Source: Blastocladiella emersonii ATCC 22665
Taxonomy: Eukaryota; Blastocladiomycota; Blastocladiomycetes; Blastocladiales; Blastocladiaceae
Assembly: GCA_025594325.1 (NCBI GenBank)
Contig: JANHCV010000008.1
Span: 744,001-808,000, forward strand
DNA length: 64,000 nucleotides
Reading direction: 5' to 3'
The notes below the pieces were generated by a model. It had not been told where the DNA came from and made no database searches. It worked only from the letters and a program-made list of their open reading frames with translations. Shown one piece after another: positions 61,544 to 64,000 of the stretch. Within the stretch, counting starts at the first letter, position 1, and each line of letters opens with the position of its first letter. The position numbers and the translations under genes were made by a program.

Positions 61544-62672
61544 TGCAAGAAGTTCAGTAAGTTACATGGACCGCCCTCGGCGTCGACTCGGAGGAGAAGG
61601 TCGACCGAGCGGAAGCGACGACACTTCGGTCGCCAAACGGTTTGTCGGCTGCGCCGCACACGTGAGGCCTGCGCCACATGACTCATGTGATGCACGTGAA
61701 GTGAGCGGCGCGTCGCGAAGCCGCTTGCGAACCGAGGCTCAGCATATAAAATTAGCAAACCACATGTACCAGGTGAAAGCGTAGAAGCGACCCTGAAAAG
61801 TGGCAACAAAACGTCAAGTCCTCGGAGCATTCGCGAAGGCCTCAAAGCTGGGCAGAACATAGGGCATCGGCAATAGTTGGGTATCGGCGTCGAGATAATG
61901 TTGAGCTGGATCGACTTAGAGCGCTGGCGTAAGGCAGAATCCCGACGCGGACGCACACGATGGGCCATGGACATAGCGGCAACGGAAGCGTTCGCCGCGA
62001 GAGAGTGGTCGGTCGGACTGTCGCGCGATGCGATCAGATGGTCGAGGCACACACAATGGGTTTCTAGCGCAGAGCGCAGGGCGAGCGAGCAAGTGGTGAG
62101 TGATCGGCCGTGTTCACGCGGTATTCTACCCAAAGCGACACGCCCCAGGTCGAGGTTGACCTACGACCCCGCCGCGTGACGCTCGCCGCCGACTTGAGCT
62201 GGTCGTGCGCGTCGCGGCGCGTCGTGTTGTGGCTGGCCGGAGCTTGGTGGTCGTCGACCGACAGGGAAGACCACCACGCGCGCGTGATGTTGCCGCGGAA
62301 CTCGCGGAAGTCGAGTCACAATTGCTGAGAGCATCGTGTTGAGCGTGAGCTTGGCCATGAACCGCAGTCAATGATCGAGATGACAACGGGCGTTGCAGTT
62401 CTGGAGCGACCAACGTCGAGGCGCCCTGCCGCTTGAAGCAGTTGAAGCAGAGGAAGTTGAGCGTCGACGACGACAGCAAGTACGTGAGGCCCGGCGCGGC
62501 CCAGCACGACCTGGCGGCTCGTACTGTGTTGTCAGCCGGAAGTCGTTGCGTAGCACTCGCCCTAGGTTCGAGCGATGCGTCATGATTCTGCGAACGGCGG
62601 CGGGTTCCTTCGCGTACCGAATGATGCCACTCGCTCGCCGCGGGCTTGGCGCGCGCGTGAGCTCGGGGATGG
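61544..62672. other. Intergenic, no gene supported
   Basis: The 5' flanks of the zinc-finger gene and of GSR-7. Short frames on both strands are compositionally plausible but none resembles a family in this window or one I know. Confidence 0.4.
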
Positions 62673-64000
62673 ATGAGTATGGCCATTGGCGCCGCCACGG
62701 CTATTTCTACTTGCTCCGCGAGTAAAGACGGCGCTCCGACGTATAACGCAATTGTGCCCGAGTCGCCCGAGCAATGCGCGCTGCTCGAGGTCATGAACTG
62801 CCGAGCCAGGACTTTTCAAGCTATTATGCACTCCCGCTTGTCAGCCTTGGGGCCGGCTCAACCACCGCATGTGATGGATCTAACGCGCAAGCTCCTTGTT
62901 GTGGAACAAGCGCATGTTCGAGTGGACCTGCTTCCGTCTCCAGCTGCTCATTCGGCTCACACAGATGCACTTGCATCGCCGTGTGATCCTCAAAATACGA
63001 AGCCTGACATGCCACTTGGCTTTGAAGTACCTCCGCCTGCTGCTCCTCGGTTGGCTCGCGCGGATGCGGTTGCCTCGCCTTCCGCTCATCAAGAGACAAA
63101 GCTTGACACACCAAATGGCTCTGACTTGCCTCTATCGTCCCCTCGTCAGCCGTTTCGCGCGGATGCGCTTGCCTCGCCGTCCGCTCATGAAGACACACAG
63201 CTTGACGAACCGCGTGATCTTGAATCGCATCATGCGACTCCTTCACACATAACTTCCGATACGAGTAACAGCAGCGTAACCCCTCTCGCTCAGCCTGCGC
63301 TGTCGACGACTTCAACTCGTACTTTGGAGGCAATCATTGATGCAGCGGATTTCCAGTTTACGACCTTCCAGCCGCTTTCCGATCGCGCTGGACCGGAAAT
63401 CAAAGCCATGATTACAGCACTAACCACGGCCAGCGTCCCGCCCGGCCAGCTAGCCCGCGCGCTGCTCTTGACTCGATCCCTTTCCCGAGTTCCGCGCAAC
63501 ATTTACCATGCTTTTGCGATCGTTTTGGATCCAGATATGCCCGACGACTACGCGCGTGATGCTGTGCTTGCCGTATTCTGTCCGCGGCGGCCCAAGTGGG
63601 TTTCCCAGTGGCTCGAGTTTCGCGTCGAGCGCGGCGCGGATCGCTTGAGCGCACTCGAGCAAACTCGGTCGATTCTGCGCAATGTTCCCGGATGGAGCCC
63701 GGCCCGCGAGCGGCTTCCGCACGTCAAACGGCTTGTTGCGGAGCGGATTGACGGCGCGAATTTCAACAACTTGTTTGACGTTTTCATGGATCGGGATCAG
63801 ACGCTTGGTGACCTTTTTACGGCTTGTCTTGGGGCGACTTCTACACGCGCGGGCAATGCAGCCAACGATCGCCCGGTGCGGGAGATCAAGGTTCAATCAC
63901 GGACTGCCAGTGAAGCGATTTCAAACTCCGCTGAACAATGGCCAGCGAAACGGTCTCGCTGGCTCGCTTCGCCGCGACCTTCGTCGCCGAGGATCGCTGA
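62673..64000 (+). CDS. GSR-7: plus-strand gag-like family member, runs off right edge
   Basis: Open from ATG 62673 (stop TGA just upstream at 62658) to the last base, 442 codons. The N-terminus 'PESPEQCALLEVMNCRARTF' aligns with GSR-5 'RAEQRALLEAVLRNTLEL'. The central region is not SR-rich; it is a 33-residue repeat (see 62964-63221). The gag-like half has 'PPGQLARALLLTRSLSRVP', 'DDYARDAVLAVFCPRRPKW' and 'ERIDGANFNNLFDVFMD', aligning with GSR-6 'GALARALLDARPRVSADFF'. The end of the window is basic (WPAKRSRW), before any zinc knuckle. It is the only copy in this orientation and the most diverged. No frameshift seen. Confidence 0.7.
   Translation, partial: MSMAIGAATAISTCSASKDGAPTYNAIVPESPEQCALLEVMNCRARTFQAIMHSRLSALGPAQPPHVMDLTRKLLVVEQAHVRVDLLPSPAAHSAHTDALASPCDPQNTKPDMPLGFEVPPPAAPRLARADAVASPSAHQETKLDTPNGSDLPLSSPRQPFRADALASPSAHEDTQLDEPRDLESHHATPSHITSDTSNSSVTPLAQPALSTTSTRTLEAIIDAADFQFTTFQPLSDRAGPEIKAMITALTTASVPPGQLARALLLTRSLSRVPRNIYHAFAIVLDPDMPDDYARDAVLAVFCPRRPKWVSQWLEFRVERGADRLSALEQTRSILRNVPGWSPARERLPHVKRLVAERIDGANFNNLFDVFMDRDQTLGDLFTACLGATSTRAGNAANDRPVREIKVQSRTASEAISNSAEQWPAKRSRWLASPRPSSPRIA
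62964..63221 (+). repeat. 99-bp (33-residue) tandem repeat in GSR-7
   Basis: Repeat starts at 62964, 63063 and 63162, exactly 99 bp apart; the third unit is partial. Protein units begin 'DALASPCDPQNTKPDMP', 'DAVASPSAHQETKLDTP' and 'DALASPSAHEDTQLDEP'. The unit length keeps the frame. Confidence 0.85.

Noticed and set aside
61544-62672. Minus- and plus-strand frames of 100-220 codons
   Set aside because: They overlap each other, have no conserved segments and no splice-compatible neighbours; GSR-7 explains the plus-strand end.

Overview
The window is GC-rich nuclear DNA from a eukaryote with short spliceosomal introns (about 55-90 nt, mostly GTACGN donors, CTGAC/CTAAC-like branch sites and TAG/CAG acceptors). 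Midasin, a hAT transposase, Helitron ends, a Crypton/DIRS-type tyrosine recombinase, ankyrin/LRR genes and F-box-like genes together suggest a fungus. I favour a zoosporic lineage (Blastocladiomycota or chytrid-like) on general impression only; no rRNA or marker gene fixes the taxon.

Layout. 1-13.9 kb is a minus-strand cluster of a gag-like, SR-rich, zinc-knuckle family (called GSR here; copies 1-6) interrupted by Helitron copy 1. 14.5-19.5 kb holds one large two-exon gene for a low-complexity, probably nuclear protein. 20-25 kb is transposon ground: a tyrosine-recombinase relic, the first member of a second multicopy family (called HPF after its HPFLAEL motif) and a hAT relic. 25.3-29.3 kb has Helitron copy 2, an F-box-like gene butted onto its end, and HPF pieces. 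29.3-39.2 kb is midasin (MDN1): all six AAA+ modules are intact, but it stops at about residue 2,946 and its tail decays into an HPF gene. 41.0-43.0 kb is a 12-exon plasma-membrane-type LRR gene built by tandem amplification of a 72-nt exon plus its intron. 43.2-49.8 kb is an HPF cluster of five members. 50-53.7 kb is a head-to-head pair of broken LRR genes. 54-57.5 kb is Helitron copy 3 butted onto an F-box/ankyrin-like gene. 57.9-61.5 kb holds an ankyrin relic and a three-exon zinc-finger gene. A seventh GSR gene runs off the right edge.

How it fits together. Much of the window is multicopy, lineage-restricted families and mobile elements; several copies carry single in-frame stops or frameshifts. 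Two different upstream motifs containing ACGCGT-like cores mark the two families, one per family, 70-170 bp before the start codons. All three Helitron copies point their 5' end at a neighbouring gene and carry an ACGCGT pair near that end, so they may supply promoters. The strongest candidates for something undescribed are the HPF family with its shared upstream element, the GSR family, and the exon-amplified LRR gene. All functional statements rest on reading the sequence by eye; no database search was possible.
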